DNA of 64,000 nucleotides from Candidatus Amarolinea dominans (GTDB taxonomy: Bacteria > Chloroflexota > Anaerolineae > SSC4 > Amarolineaceae), in assembly GCA_016719785.1 (NCBI GenBank), contig JADJYJ010000003.1, positions 124,001 to 188,000 of the forward strand, written 5' to 3'. The notes under the pieces are model-generated. The model saw only the letters and a list, made by a program, of their open reading frames with translations. It was not told the DNA's origin and made no database searches. The translations under genes and the position numbers were made by a program. Below, piece by piece: positions 1 to 9,122 of this stretch. How positions within the stretch are numbered: position 1 is the stretch's first letter; every line of letters starts with the position of its first letter.

Positions 1-561
1 CCGGCCTTTGGGCTGACGGCCTGGCCTCCTGCGCTGATCGTGCAGGCGTGGCCGCAGGCCGACCCGGCGCAGATGGATGCCGCGGCCGCCGATCACTTTG
101 CGCACTTGCAAGAGGTGGTGCGCGCCATCCGCAACGCGCGGGCCGAGGCCGGGGTGGAGCCGGGCCGGCGCGTCACCGCGCTCCTGGCCGCCGGCGAGTT
201 CAACGAACTGTTCAGCGCGCAGCGCGACGTGTTAGTCAACCTGGCGCGCTTGCAGGCCGACACGTTGGTGATTGCGCCCACTCTACCCGTCCCCGCGCAG
301 GCCGTCACCCTGGTGGCCGGCGGCATCACCTGCTACCTGCCGTTGGCGGGCCTGGTTGACCTGGGCGCCGAACGGGCGCGCCTGCAGGCGGAGTTGGAAC
401 AGGTGATGGTCAATGTCGAGCGTGTGGAGCGTACCCTGGCGAACAGCGGCTTTGTCAGCCGCGCCCCGGCCGACGTGGTGGCGCGTGAGCGCGCCCGCCT
501 GGCCGAATTACAGCAGCAGCAGGCCAGCCTCACCGCCCGCCTCGCAGCCTGGGCCTCGTAG
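1..561 (+). CDS. valS: Valine--tRNA ligase, C-terminal part (5' end outside window)
   Basis: The reading frame is open from the first base and stops at TAG 559-561, so only the last 186 residues are seen. They match the end of ValRS: a piece of the helical anticodon-binding domain (conserved stretch around 'VVRAIRNARAEAGVEPGR') followed by the C-terminal tRNA-binding coiled coil, rich in Arg, Glu, Leu and Gln and carrying the typical 'NSGFVSRAPADVV' segment between its two helices. The enzyme charges tRNA-Val with valine in the cytoplasm. The catalytic HIGH and KMSKS motifs must lie upstream of the window. A GTG at position 40 is inside the gene and is not a start. The gene is followed directly by a palindromic repeat. 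The family call is firm from the paired coiled coil and linker. Confidence 0.9.
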   Translation, partial: PAFGLTAWPPALIVQAWPQADPAQMDAAAADHFAHLQEVVRAIRNARAEAGVEPGRRVTALLAAGEFNELFSAQRDVLVNLARLQADTLVIAPTLPVPAQAVTLVAGGITCYLPLAGLVDLGAERARLQAELEQVMVNVERVERTLANSGFVSRAPADVVARERARLAELQQQQASLTARLAAWAS

Positions 562-780
562 GTCCGGCCTCCTGGCCGGACGACATGGTCAGAGCGGAAC
601 GATGAAACCAGACGAAAAACGTAACTGCTCACCCTGCAGGCAGATTTGGACAGGATGAACAGGATGTACAGGATTCTTGCTCTGTGGTGTGCAAAACTAT
701 CGGCACGAGAGCTCGAATATCCTGTCAATCCTGTGAATCCTGTCTGAATTCCAGGCAGACCCAGCAGTTACCGAAAAACA
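562..780. repeat. Large imperfect palindromic intergenic repeat
   Basis: The stretch after valS holds no gene. Two arms face each other: GACAGGAT units at 649-674 and their reverse complement at 719-744, about 44 bp apart. The match extends outward, because 'GTAACTGCT' near 620 pairs with 'AGCAGTTAC' near 763. The whole element spans roughly 611-780. Each arm contains three short units of the type (A/T)CAGGAT. The preceding bases 557-586 also match 37073-37102 (GTAGGTCCGG, CTGGCCGGACGAC). This looks like a non-autonomous palindromic repeat that may also act as a terminator for valS. Confidence 0.7.
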
Positions 781-895
781 CGAAGGGTCAGGTGTATCGA
801 AGTTGGGTGTCATCGTCCAGGTGAAGGCGGCTGGCGTCGCGGGCGCTCAGGAATGAGTTAACCGTCATTTCGAGCAATACCAGCACAAATGACAC

Positions 896-1027
896 TTATT
901 TAATTCTCATCCTCAGCACATCAAAACCACGCTGGCGAAGGTTTTCAACGATGCTGGCCGACACATCTTCGTCGAAGTAAAGACGCAAGTAAAGCGCCTG
1001 CAACTCCGGGTCGCTGCGCTCAGTCAT
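896..1027 (-). pseudogene. Truncated DUF5615-type (PIN-like) toxin
   Basis: A 43-residue frame starts at ATG 1027, inside the end of the upstream DUF433 gene (8-bp overlap), and stops at TAA 896-898. It contains 'LRLYFDEDVSASIVENLRQRGFDVL', the opening strand, acidic 'DED' and first helix of DUF5615 proteins, which usually run to about 110-120 residues and pair with DUF433 antitoxins. The frame ends right after this first motif, so the remaining acidic residues of the PIN-like active site are absent. I see no continuation in another frame up to 781. It is most likely a decayed toxin remnant; a short functional peptide is less likely. Confidence 0.6.
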
Positions 1028-1388
1028 CGGCTGGCATCCGGTTCAACGCAATCGCACGCTCGATCTCGCTCCGGTGGTCGTCATAGTAACCTAGCGCGTC
1101 GAAGACCTGCGCCAAACGCAGGTGCGGCAGCTTGCGGGCGATTTCTTCCGGCGCATCACCGAATTTCCAGTACTCGACGATTGCACGTACAGGCGTGCGC
1201 GTCCCTTCGATGATCGGCTCACCGCTCAGGATGTTCTCCACTCGCGTCACATACGGATGGTCAACAGAGGTCGCAGGCGTCGTCGGCCGCCACTGCGATG
1301 ACACCAGGTTGCGCAGTTGGCGCAACTCGTTTTCCAGGGCGCCCAGACGACCCACGACCGACTGAACATCGGCGACTAGTTCAGACAT
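1020..1388 (-). CDS. DUF433 family protein (probable antitoxin)
   Basis: The 122-residue product has an N-terminal heptad-like helix (about residues 5-40, Leu-rich) and a C-terminal DUF433 domain from 'HPYVTRVENILSGEPIIEGTRTPV' to 'YDDHRSEIERAIALN'. DUF433 has a small winged-helix-like fold and commonly sits upstream of DUF5615 as the antitoxin and probable autoregulator. I chose ATG 1388 (MSELVADV) because GGGAG lies 7 bp upstream; an alternative start at 1466 adds 26 residues without a ribosome site. The stop TGA overlaps the ATG of the truncated DUF5615 frame, the arrangement expected for a translationally coupled toxin-antitoxin pair. Since the toxin is truncated, this antitoxin is probably an orphan. 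Confidence 0.75.
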   Translation of the reverse strand: MSELVADVQSVVGRLGALENELRQLRNLVSSQWRPTTPATSVDHPYVTRVENILSGEPIIEGTRTPVRAIVEYWKFGDAPEEIARKLPHLRLAQVFDALGYYDDHRSEIERAIALNRMPADD

Positions 1389-1498
1389 GGCAAAGCTCCC
1401 GCGCATCGAATTCGGGAGTTGTTCCAGCAAGATCAACTCCGTTCGATTGGATTCTAGCACAAGCAACTAACTCAAGCAAGGAGGGAACCCATACGGAA

Positions 1499-1536
1499 AC
1501 AGCCCTCACAGGTTAGTCGAAACCTGTGAGGGCTGT
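1499..1536 (-). terminator. Strong hairpin terminator downstream of fhs
   Basis: ACAGCCCTCACAGGTT (1499-1514) and AACCTGTGAGGGCTGT (1521-1536) form a perfect 16-bp stem with a 6-base loop. It begins 8 bp after the fhs stop on the minus strand and is followed there by a short T stretch. It separates fhs from the DUF433 gene. Confidence 0.8.
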
Positions 1537-1543
1537 ACGGTTG

Positions 1544-3313
1544 CTAGAACAGACCCACCACGCGGCCCTGTTCGTCCAGGTCCACGTTCATGAATGCGGG
1601 CTTGGAGGGCAAACCGGGCATGGTGCGCATCTCGCCGCACAGTGGATAGATGAAGCCGGCGCCGACAGAGGCGCGCACTTCGCGGATCGGCAGGGTGTAA
1701 TCCTTCGGCACGCCCTTCCAGGTCGGCTCGTGCGACAACGACAGGTGCGTCTTGGCCATGCAGATCGGCAGATTGCCGAAGCCGGCCTCTTCGTAGGCTT
1801 TCAACTGCTGCTCAGCCTTTGGTTCATAGGCCACGTCCCGCGCACCGTAGACTTTGGTCGCAATCGTTTCGATCTTCTGCTTGAGCGTCATCTCCAATGG
1901 ATAGAGGAAGCGGAAGTCCTCCGGATTGGAATGGTTGCACGCTTCGATGACTGCCTGCGCCAGTTCTTTCGCGCCTTCGCCACCTTCGGCCCAGTGATTG
2001 CTCATGACCGCGGCGACCGCGCCGGCCTCCTGCGCAGTCCGCTCGACCATCTCGACCTCCGCGGTCGTGTCATAGGTGAAGCGATTGACCGCCACCACCA
2101 CCGGTACGCCGTACAGCCGCGCAATTTCGATGCAGCGCTGCATGTTAGCCACGCCCTTCGTCAGCAGCGGCAGGTTCTCGTCGGTGTAGGCCTTGTCCAG
2201 CGGGCGTCCGGCCACCACCTTTGGCCCGCCGCCATGCATCTTCAGCGCGCGGATGGTGGCGACCAGCACGACGCAGGTGGGACGCAGGCCGGAGGTGCGG
2301 CACTTGATGTCCATGAACTTCTCCATGCCGATGTCCGCGCCGAAGCCTGACTCTGTGATCACATAATCGCCCAGCTTGAGCGCAATCTGGTCGGCCAGGA
2401 TGGAGGAATTGCCGTGCGCAATGTTGGCGAATGGCCCGGCATGGACAAAGGCCGGTTGTCCTTCCAGCGTCTGCATCAGGTTGGGCATGATGGCGTCCTT
2501 CATGATGACGGCCATCGCGCCGGCCACGCCCAATTCTTCCGCGGTGACCGGCTTGCCTTGCTTGCTGTAGCCGATGACCATGCGCCCCAGGCGCTGGCGC
2601 ATGTCCTTGAGGCTGGTGGTGAGGGCCAAAATCGCCATGACCTCCGACGCCACCGCAATGTCGAAGCCGGTCTGGCGCGGGCGTCCGTCAGCCTTGTCGC
2701 CCAAGCCGATGATCACGTCACGCAGCGCCCGGTCGTTGACGTCCAGGACGCGCTGCCAGGTGACGGCGTAGGGGTCAATCGCCAGGCGTCGCAGCCCCAT
2801 GCCCGCCAGCTTGGCATCATCGTAGTTATCTTCGTGCAGGATGCGTGCATCAATGGCCGCGGCCATCAGGTTGTTGGCCGCGGTGACCGCATGAATGTCA
2901 CCGGTCAGGTGCAGGTTGAAATCTTCCATCGGCACAATCTGCGAGTAGCCGCCGCCCGCGGCGCCGCCCTTGATGCCGAAGGTTGGGCCCATCGAAGGTT
3001 GGCGGATGCAGGTAATGGCGCGCTGGCCCAACAGGCCGAGCGCCTGCGTCAGACCGACGGTGGTGGTGGTTTTGCCCTCGCCCAGCGGCGTGGGCGTAAT
3101 GGCGGTCACATCCACATATTTGCCGTTGGGGCGATTCTTGAAGCGTGGATCGTCGAGGACGCTGAGATGAACTTTGGCTTTATACTTTCCGTACAGATCA
3201 ATATCATCAATCGTCAAGCCCAGCGATTCGGCAATATCGAGAATGGGCAGCATGGTGGCCGACTGCGCAATCTCAAGATCGCTCGGCACCGGTTTTACTT
3301 TTCGAACTGGCAT
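1544..3313 (-). CDS. fhs: Formate--tetrahydrofolate ligase
   Basis: The 589-residue protein makes 10-formyl-THF from formate, THF and ATP in the cytoplasm, feeding one-carbon metabolism. The P-loop-like 'TPLGEGKT' lies at residues 75-82. Other family hallmarks follow: 'RQPSMGPTFGIKGGAAGGGYSQ', 'MEDFNLHLTGD', 'HAGPFANIAHGNSS' and 'GADIGMEKF'. Typical bacterial Fhs has about 555-560 residues, so this one is slightly long, mainly at the N terminus. ATG 3313 (MPVRKVKPVP) is preferred because GGAGGGA is placed 5-8 bp upstream; the open frame to 3418 adds an unlikely Arg/Ser-rich tail. The gene follows cheB by 143 bp on the same strand but is probably not functionally linked to it. A strong hairpin terminates it at 1499-1536. 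Confidence 0.95.
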   Translation of the reverse strand: MPVRKVKPVPSDLEIAQSATMLPILDIAESLGLTIDDIDLYGKYKAKVHLSVLDDPRFKNRPNGKYVDVTAITPTPLGEGKTTTTVGLTQALGLLGQRAITCIRQPSMGPTFGIKGGAAGGGYSQIVPMEDFNLHLTGDIHAVTAANNLMAAAIDARILHEDNYDDAKLAGMGLRRLAIDPYAVTWQRVLDVNDRALRDVIIGLGDKADGRPRQTGFDIAVASEVMAILALTTSLKDMRQRLGRMVIGYSKQGKPVTAEELGVAGAMAVIMKDAIMPNLMQTLEGQPAFVHAGPFANIAHGNSSILADQIALKLGDYVITESGFGADIGMEKFMDIKCRTSGLRPTCVVLVATIRALKMHGGGPKVVAGRPLDKAYTDENLPLLTKGVANMQRCIEIARLYGVPVVVAVNRFTYDTTAEVEMVERTAQEAGAVAAVMSNHWAEGGEGAKELAQAVIEACNHSNPEDFRFLYPLEMTLKQKIETIATKVYGARDVAYEPKAEQQLKAYEEAGFGNLPICMAKTHLSLSHEPTWKGVPKDYTLPIREVRASVGAGFIYPLCGEMRTMPGLPSKPAFMNVDLDEQGRVVGLF

Positions 3314-3456
3314 TCTGTCCCTCCGTGGACGCTCGCGTCGTTGCGTTGTGATGTGCGAAAAAGGTTGTCTTGTCAGCCTACGGCTTCTGCATGACACATC
3401 TCCTGCACAGGTCATCATACGACATGGGGGGAATTGTCTGCCATGACCTACATCAG

Positions 3457-4527
3457 TCAGCGCCGCAACCGCGCCCCCCGCTTATCAAGCAAGGAGAGCA
3501 GGGTCGGGCTGATGCGCTCCAGTGGAAGCACGAAATCGGCCGCGCCCAATTCTACCGCAACTTTCGGCATACCAAAAACAACGGCGCTGGCTTCGTTCTG
3601 GGCAATCGTCGGCGCACCTTGCTCGTGCAAGTGGGCCAGGCCGATCGCGCCGTCATCGCCCATCCCGGTCAGGAGAACGCCGATCGCCTCGCTGCCATAC
3701 ACGCGAGCCGCTGAGTCGAAGAGCCGGGTGACAGAGGGGCGCACGTGGCTGACCAGTGGCCCGCGGTTGAGGCCCATGACGTCACGGACCGCAAATTCCA
3801 GGTGCTGGTCGTCAGGCGCAAAGTAGATTTCGCCTGGCCGCACGCGCTGATTGTGCGTGGCAAGCACAATCGGCAGGTGACTCTCCTGGCGCAGCCAGGA
3901 TACCAGGCCCTCGGTGAAGCCGATCGTCATATGTTGCACCACGACGACGGGCGCCGGCAGACTGGCCGGCAACATCTTGAAGAGGGTGTTGAGAGCGGCT
4001 GGCCCGCCGGTCGAAGCGCCAATGACGATCACCGCTACACCGGGGTGAGCGCCAGGCGCGATGGGCTGACCGTTGTGCTGCACAGGCGCGGTTCCAGATG
4101 ATGGCAACACGGAGCGACGCCGCACCACTTTGACCCCGGCCATCAGCTTGACCGTGTCAATGAGGCGGCTGCGCATAGGTTCGAATTCATGGTACGCTTG
4201 CCCCACGGGCTTCGCGATCACGTCCAGCGCGCCGGCCTTGATGGCATTGAATGTGGTGTTGAGTTCCACCGAATCTACGTGACTGGTGACGACGACAATC
4301 GGCGTTGGATTTTCTGCCATGATGCGCCGCGTGGCTTCGAAGCCGTTCATGACAGGCATCAGAATGTCCATCGTGATCACGTCTGGTTTGAGCAGGGCGG
4401 TCTGTGCGGCTGCTTCGACGCCGTTGCTGGCCATGCCGACCACGAGCATCTCAGGATCGCTCTCGAAAATGGCTTTCAGGAGCGTGCGGATCGTCGCAGA
4501 GTCGTCAACAATTAAAATCCTGATCAT
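3457..4527 (-). CDS. cheB: Chemotaxis protein-glutamate methylesterase CheB
   Basis: A receiver domain (about residues 1-125) with 'LIVDDS' and phospho-acceptor Asp54 in 'ITMDILMPVMNG' is joined by a linker to a methylesterase domain (about 160-350). The catalytic Ser sits in 'GASTGGP', the His in 'VVQHM' and the Asp in 'GMGDDG'. CheB removes methyl groups from MCP glutamates after phosphorylation by CheA. ATG 4527 begins right at 'MIRILIVDD'. A TTG at 4545 would overlap the cheA stop by 4 bp and add six residues, so translational coupling to cheA is possible. It is the last gene of the chemosensory operon; a 143-bp gap follows before fhs. Confidence 0.95.
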   Translation of the reverse strand: MIRILIVDDSATIRTLLKAIFESDPEMLVVGMASNGVEAAAQTALLKPDVITMDILMPVMNGFEATRRIMAENPTPIVVVTSHVDSVELNTTFNAIKAGALDVIAKPVGQAYHEFEPMRSRLIDTVKLMAGVKVVRRRSVLPSSGTAPVQHNGQPIAPGAHPGVAVIVIGASTGGPAALNTLFKMLPASLPAPVVVVQHMTIGFTEGLVSWLRQESHLPIVLATHNQRVRPGEIYFAPDDQHLEFAVRDVMGLNRGPLVSHVRPSVTRLFDSAARVYGSEAIGVLLTGMGDDGAIGLAHLHEQGAPTIAQNEASAVVFGMPKVAVELGAADFVLPLERISPTLLSLLDKRGARLRR

Positions 4528-4541
4528 TGGTGTTTGCCTGC

Positions 4542-6881
4542 TCAAAGCAGCCGTCGAATGGCTGCCAGCAGGCTCTCCTCATTGAAAGCACTCTTGATGA
4601 AATACGCATCGGCGCCCGCCTGGATACCGCGCTCACGATCCTCGCGCGAATCGAGCGATGTAATCAGGATGGCCGGTAGATGTTTGAACCGCTCGTCCTG
4701 GCGCACGCGCGTCACCAACTCGAAGCCGTCCATGCGTGGCATGTTGATGTCAGACACCAACAGGTCGGCATGCTCACTCTGCAGCAGCGTCCATGCTTCC
4801 ATCCCATCGGCCGCCACGCGTACCCGATAGCCCGCCGCTTCCAGGATATTCTTTTCCAAAGTACGCGTGGTGAACGAATCATCGGCCACCACGATCAGCG
4901 GCGCCTCGGGCCGCGGGTTGACCTGGGATGCACGACCGGTCGCGCCCGGGGTCGGCGCCGGCGCCGCGGCGCGTATGCCGTCGCGTACCAGGTCGGTCAC
5001 ATTCAGCACGACGACGATTTCTCCGGTGCCAAGAATGGTTACGCCAGCCACATGGCGCACGCGCAGCAGCGGTTTGGGCAGGCTCTTGGTCACAACCTCT
5101 TGTACACCCATCAGGCTGTCAACTTGAAACCCCAGGCGGCGCTCGGCAATCCCCAGGACGATAATGGCCAGGCGCCGCGGCGCGCCGTTGCTGGGCGTTG
5201 CGGCTGCGCCTGGCAGACCGAGGATGTCTGCCAGGTGGTGCAAGGCCAGCGGCCGCCCATCTACCACCAGGGCCTGGCGCCCCGCCACCTGCGCAATCTG
5301 ATCGCTGGCACTGCGCACGACGCGCGCAACATTGGCGACGGGGATGGCAAACGTCTGCTCACGGCATCGCACCAACAGGCACAGGGTCGTCGCCAGGGTC
5401 AGCGGCAGTTGCAGCTCGAAGCATGTCCCGGCGCCCACCTGACTCTCTACCTCCACCATGCCACCGAGGCGCTCCACATTTTCCCGCACCACATCCAGCC
5501 CCACGCCCCGCCCTGACAGGTCGCTGACGTGAGTGGTGGTGGAGAAGCCAGAACGAAAGATGAGCGCCAGGGCCTCGCGATCATCCAGGGCGGCTGCTTC
5601 GTCGGCGGTCATCAGGCCGTGGCGCACAGCACCGCCGCGTACGGCCGCCAGGTCAATCCCGCGACCGTCATCGGCGACAGAAATCACGAGCCTGTTCCCG
5701 CGCTGGGCAGCCACCATGCGAATCACGCCTTCCACCGGCTTACCGGCCGCCTGGCGCTGCTCTGGCCGTTCGAGGCCATGGTCTATGGCGTTGCGCAGCA
5801 GGTGGGTCAGCGGGTCTTTGATCTGCTCGAGCACAGAGCGATCCACTTCGGTGTCAGCGCCTTCGATCACCAGCGTGACCTGTTTCTGCATCGCGCGGGC
5901 CAGGTCTCGCACCATGCGCGGGAACAGGCTGAGAACCGCCTCAACCGGCAACATGCGCGTGCGGCGCACATCCTCCTCCAGGCTGTCCACCACTTGGGTC
6001 ATGCGGCGATTGTCAGCCTGCAAGCGCCGGCGCACGTCGCGCAGGCCGGAAGCGGTGCGGTGCAGATGCGCCTCCTGCCGCTCCAGATAGGCATTGACGC
6101 GCGTGGCGGCCTGTGTGGTGATCTGCTGAGCCTCTCCTTCTTCGTGCAGGCATCTACGCACAGCGGCCATGATTTGGGACCGCTGCTTGCGCCAGTCATT
6201 CTCCCAGACCTCGATCTCCTGCAGGACTTGCGTCAGCTCGGCCAGCCGCTGTTCCGTGCCGAGGCGCGCCGCCTGCAACTCGCCCACTTCGTTCAACAGG
6301 GTGTCGAGCTTGGAGACGGCCACGCGCACGGTGTCATCACGTATGACACTACCGGCGGCTACTTCGGCGGCTGGCGCAATGACTGGCGGGTTCGTTTCCG
6401 GTGCTGCGCTGGAGGGTGCGGCCGGTTCGAGCAACGGCCCAGGCGTCCCTACCCCCGCTGAGCGTGCGACCGGCGCCGGCTGCAGCGCCAGCGTCTCGAT
6501 GCGCGTGAACAGATCCATCAGGCTGACGGGCGCAGGCGTGCCATTGACGACCTCATCCAACAACAAGCCTGCCGCGTCGAGCGCCTGGTAGCTCAGATCG
6601 AACAGCGTGGGAGTCGGTTGCACATCCCGATTCTTGACCCGGCCAAACAGCGTTTCCAGGTGATGGGCCAGCGTGCCGATGCGTTCCTGGCTGACGGCTT
6701 GCGCCGCGCCTTTGAGGCTGTGCGCGGCGCGAAAGATGTCTGCCCAGGTCTGGGCGTCCGCGGCGGGGTCCTGGTGACGCTCCACAACCAACAGGAGACG
6801 AACGATAGTCTGCAGATGCTCGCGCGCCTCTTGGGTAAAGGTGGCAAGTAACTGCTGCATGAAATCGGCGGGCAGCGGCAT
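4542..6881 (-). CDS. cheA: CheA hybrid histidine kinase with C-terminal receiver
   Basis: Domains in order over 779 residues: an Hpt domain with phospho-His54 in 'AHSLKGAA'; a Pro/Ala linker; a long helical dimerisation region with coiled coil (about 195-340); an HATPase domain with N box 'HLLRNAIDHGLE', G1 'VADDGRGID' and 'GRGVGLDVV'; a CheW-like domain; and a C-terminal receiver with Asp near 711 in 'LLVSDINMPRMDG'. No CheY/CheB-binding P2 domain is obvious. The built-in receiver is typical of alternative-function systems of the Wsp/Frz/Pil type, where it acts as phosphate sink or output. The start at ATG 6881 has AGAGG 9 bp upstream. It lies between mcp and cheB in one operon. CheA autophosphorylates in response to the MCP and passes phosphate to CheB and its receiver. 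Confidence 0.93.
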   Translation of the reverse strand: MPLPADFMQQLLATFTQEAREHLQTIVRLLLVVERHQDPAADAQTWADIFRAAHSLKGAAQAVSQERIGTLAHHLETLFGRVKNRDVQPTPTLFDLSYQALDAAGLLLDEVVNGTPAPVSLMDLFTRIETLALQPAPVARSAGVGTPGPLLEPAAPSSAAPETNPPVIAPAAEVAAGSVIRDDTVRVAVSKLDTLLNEVGELQAARLGTEQRLAELTQVLQEIEVWENDWRKQRSQIMAAVRRCLHEEGEAQQITTQAATRVNAYLERQEAHLHRTASGLRDVRRRLQADNRRMTQVVDSLEEDVRRTRMLPVEAVLSLFPRMVRDLARAMQKQVTLVIEGADTEVDRSVLEQIKDPLTHLLRNAIDHGLERPEQRQAAGKPVEGVIRMVAAQRGNRLVISVADDGRGIDLAAVRGGAVRHGLMTADEAAALDDREALALIFRSGFSTTTHVSDLSGRGVGLDVVRENVERLGGMVEVESQVGAGTCFELQLPLTLATTLCLLVRCREQTFAIPVANVARVVRSASDQIAQVAGRQALVVDGRPLALHHLADILGLPGAAATPSNGAPRRLAIIVLGIAERRLGFQVDSLMGVQEVVTKSLPKPLLRVRHVAGVTILGTGEIVVVLNVTDLVRDGIRAAAPAPTPGATGRASQVNPRPEAPLIVVADDSFTTRTLEKNILEAAGYRVRVAADGMEAWTLLQSEHADLLVSDINMPRMDGFELVTRVRQDERFKHLPAILITSLDSREDRERGIQAGADAYFIKSAFNEESLLAAIRRLL

Positions 6882-6965
6882 GGGCGTTTTCCTCTCGCGT
6901 GTCCTGGATCAGCGGGGAACCTTCGATGGCTCACCCGTGCGTCTGCAAATCAACGTGGCCCAGGC

Positions 6966-6995
6966 GCCCTCACCCTGGTGGGATTTGGTGAGGGC
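6966..6995 (-). terminator. Hairpin between mcp and cheA
   Basis: GCCCTCACC (6966-6974) pairs with GGTGAGGGC (6987-6995) across a 12-base loop, and the outer CAGGC/CCTGG bases nearly extend it. It lies 47 bp after the mcp stop and before cheA on the minus strand. No T tract follows, so it may attenuate or stabilise mRNA rather than fully terminate, leaving cheA and cheB expressed at a lower level than mcp. Confidence 0.5.
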
Positions 6996-7041
6996 CTGGT
7001 GCTTTCACCGGACTGGCTGGCGCCTGCGCGGTCGGGTGCGC

Positions 7042-9042
7042 TCAACCGGCGCTGACCTGAAAGCGGCTGGTCATTGACTGTAACTGGCGGGCCAGACTGG
7101 TCAATCCTTCGGCTGCAGCCTGCGATTGGCGCGCGCCTGCCACTGATTGCATGGTTGCCTGGTTGATTTCCTTCATGGCCTGGGCAATCTGATCCATGGC
7201 CGCGCTCTGCTGATGTGCGGATGCGGCGATCTGCTGCGCGGCCTGCGCCGCGTTGCGAATGTTGTCGGCCAACTGCCCGATCACCTCGCCGGCGCGTTGA
7301 GCCAACGTCATGCCGCTTTCCACCCCGCGCGTGCCCTGCTCCGTAGCCATCACCGCCGCGTTGGTGGCTTTCTGAATGTCTCCCAAAATGATGCGCACTT
7401 TGGCCGTCGCCTGTTTCGACTGATCGGCCAGGTTCCGCACTTCCGTCGCCACCACGGCAAAGCCCTTGCCCTGTTCGCCCGCCTTGGCCGCTTCGATGGC
7501 CGCGTTCAGCGCCAGGATGTTGGATTGATCGGCCAGGTCATTGACGGTTGCGGTGATTTCGCCAATCTGCTGGGTCTGCTCAGAGAGGGCGAGAATGTCC
7601 TGGGCGATGGTTTCGACCCGGGCCTTGATCTCCAACATGCCCTTCAGGATCGCGGCCACGGCCGCGCTGCCATCTTGCCCGACATGCACTGACATCTGCG
7701 CCAGGGCTGCGACATCTTCGGCGCGCTGCGCCGTCTGCTCTGCGGTGGCGCGCACCTCGTTGACGGTTGCGCCCGTTTGGTTGACCGCGGCCATCTGCTC
7801 ATTGGCGCTGGCGGTGTGTTGGCTGACCGACGCCAGGATCTCGGTGCTGGCCGCCCCCATGCTGTGTGCGCCCGCGCCCACCTGGCTGGACATCTCCGCC
7901 AGGTTGCCCGCCATGTCATTGAGGGTGGCTGCCAGGACGCCCAACTCATCACTGCCGGCGACTTTCAGCCGGGCGGTCAGGTCGCCCTGCGCCACTCGAC
8001 GCGCAAACTGTACGGAGGCGTCGAGGGCATGGACAATCGAGCGCGCAATTAGTACACCCGCGATCATGCCGAGTAGGATGGCTATGCTCACAACGATCAC
8101 GGTCGTGTTCATCGAGCGGTGCGCCAGGTCGTCGGTCATCTGTTGCCCTTCGTCAATCTGCACCCAACCGGCATCCTGTACCTCACGCACCCGCAACTGC
8201 ACCTCCTCGGCTGCGCTATCCAAACTGCCGAGCAGCGTGGTCAACTTGTCGCTGTTTGTGGCAAGCTCTCGAACCATGCGACGATAGTCTTCAGTGACTG
8301 AACGGAGGCGCGTCACCTGCTGGCGGTCCGCGGCCGAAGTCGCGCCTTCCTCCAGGCTATCGTATAACTTACCCAGGCTGATGATGGCGTCCTCTACTGC
8401 CGCCAGGTCGGCCGCATTGCGCGAATTGACATACTGCAGGGCGCGCACGCGCATGTCGGTGATGGTTTGCCAGACATCACCGATGATCGTGAGCGTCTCT
8501 TTCGAATTGGATCCAGTACCGGCCACCACCCCATCGAAGAAGGTGATGGTTTCATCCACCAGGCTGTCGGCCAATTCGACCATGCCGGCTCGCGCCTTCT
8601 CGGCTGCAGTCACGGTTGCGAGGGTGTCGTCATACAAACCCTGATATTCGTTCAGCGATTCGCGCGCGGCCGTGACGGGCTTGTTCAGGTCATGGTCATC
8701 ATAGGTTTGCACCAGGGTGTCTACGCTGTTCAGCGCCGCAAGAGCCTGATCAAGATTGTCCTTGACCGCGCTTGATGCCGCTGCCTGGTCGAGAGACGCG
8801 TCATGCAGCGAGAGGAGATAGTTCTTCGCCTCCACAAGGGAGCGCAGCGTGCTGCGCTCAACGACGGTGGCCTGTTTGACCGTTGGTATCCGCCGGGCTG
8901 CCAGATCATCAATGACCTTGTTGATTTCTTCCACGCTGAAATAGCTGGTGAGGCCAACCAGACTACCAACCCCTATCGCCAGGCCGAGGAACGCAGTCAC
9001 CAGTTTGACCATCAATTTGGTGTTCTTGTACCAGGAAAACAT
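7042..9042 (-). CDS. Methyl-accepting chemotaxis protein
   Basis: The 666-residue transducer has a first membrane helix (about 11-33, 'LVTAFLGLAIGVGSLVGLTSYF'), an extracytoplasmic helical sensor region of about 270 residues, a second membrane helix (about 306-330), a HAMP domain, and a long cytoplasmic coiled coil. The hairpin tip that binds CheA/CheW is very well conserved ('LNAAIEAAKAGEQGKGF', 'VATEVRNLADQSKQAT'). The ligand domain looks like a four-helix bundle, but its ligand cannot be told from sequence. There is no C-terminal CheR-docking pentapeptide. GGGAGGAG lies just before ATG 9042. It is the only receptor in the operon, so it likely sets the input for this CheA. Confidence 0.93.
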   Translation of the reverse strand: MFSWYKNTKLMVKLVTAFLGLAIGVGSLVGLTSYFSVEEINKVIDDLAARRIPTVKQATVVERSTLRSLVEAKNYLLSLHDASLDQAAASSAVKDNLDQALAALNSVDTLVQTYDDHDLNKPVTAARESLNEYQGLYDDTLATVTAAEKARAGMVELADSLVDETITFFDGVVAGTGSNSKETLTIIGDVWQTITDMRVRALQYVNSRNAADLAAVEDAIISLGKLYDSLEEGATSAADRQQVTRLRSVTEDYRRMVRELATNSDKLTTLLGSLDSAAEEVQLRVREVQDAGWVQIDEGQQMTDDLAHRSMNTTVIVVSIAILLGMIAGVLIARSIVHALDASVQFARRVAQGDLTARLKVAGSDELGVLAATLNDMAGNLAEMSSQVGAGAHSMGAASTEILASVSQHTASANEQMAAVNQTGATVNEVRATAEQTAQRAEDVAALAQMSVHVGQDGSAAVAAILKGMLEIKARVETIAQDILALSEQTQQIGEITATVNDLADQSNILALNAAIEAAKAGEQGKGFAVVATEVRNLADQSKQATAKVRIILGDIQKATNAAVMATEQGTRGVESGMTLAQRAGEVIGQLADNIRNAAQAAQQIAASAHQQSAAMDQIAQAMKEINQATMQSVAGARQSQAAAEGLTSLARQLQSMTSRFQVSAG

Positions 9043-9122
9043 GACTATCTCCTCCCTCTTGTCCTTATCTTGCCCTTATCGTTCGCGCCGGCCATGTTCT
9101 CTGCCGGTCGCGGTTTTGACAC

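Noticed and set aside
1526..3394. Long plus-strand frames opposite fhs
   Set aside because: Fhs motifs fill the minus strand; the plus frames have His/Gln/Arg-rich shadow composition.
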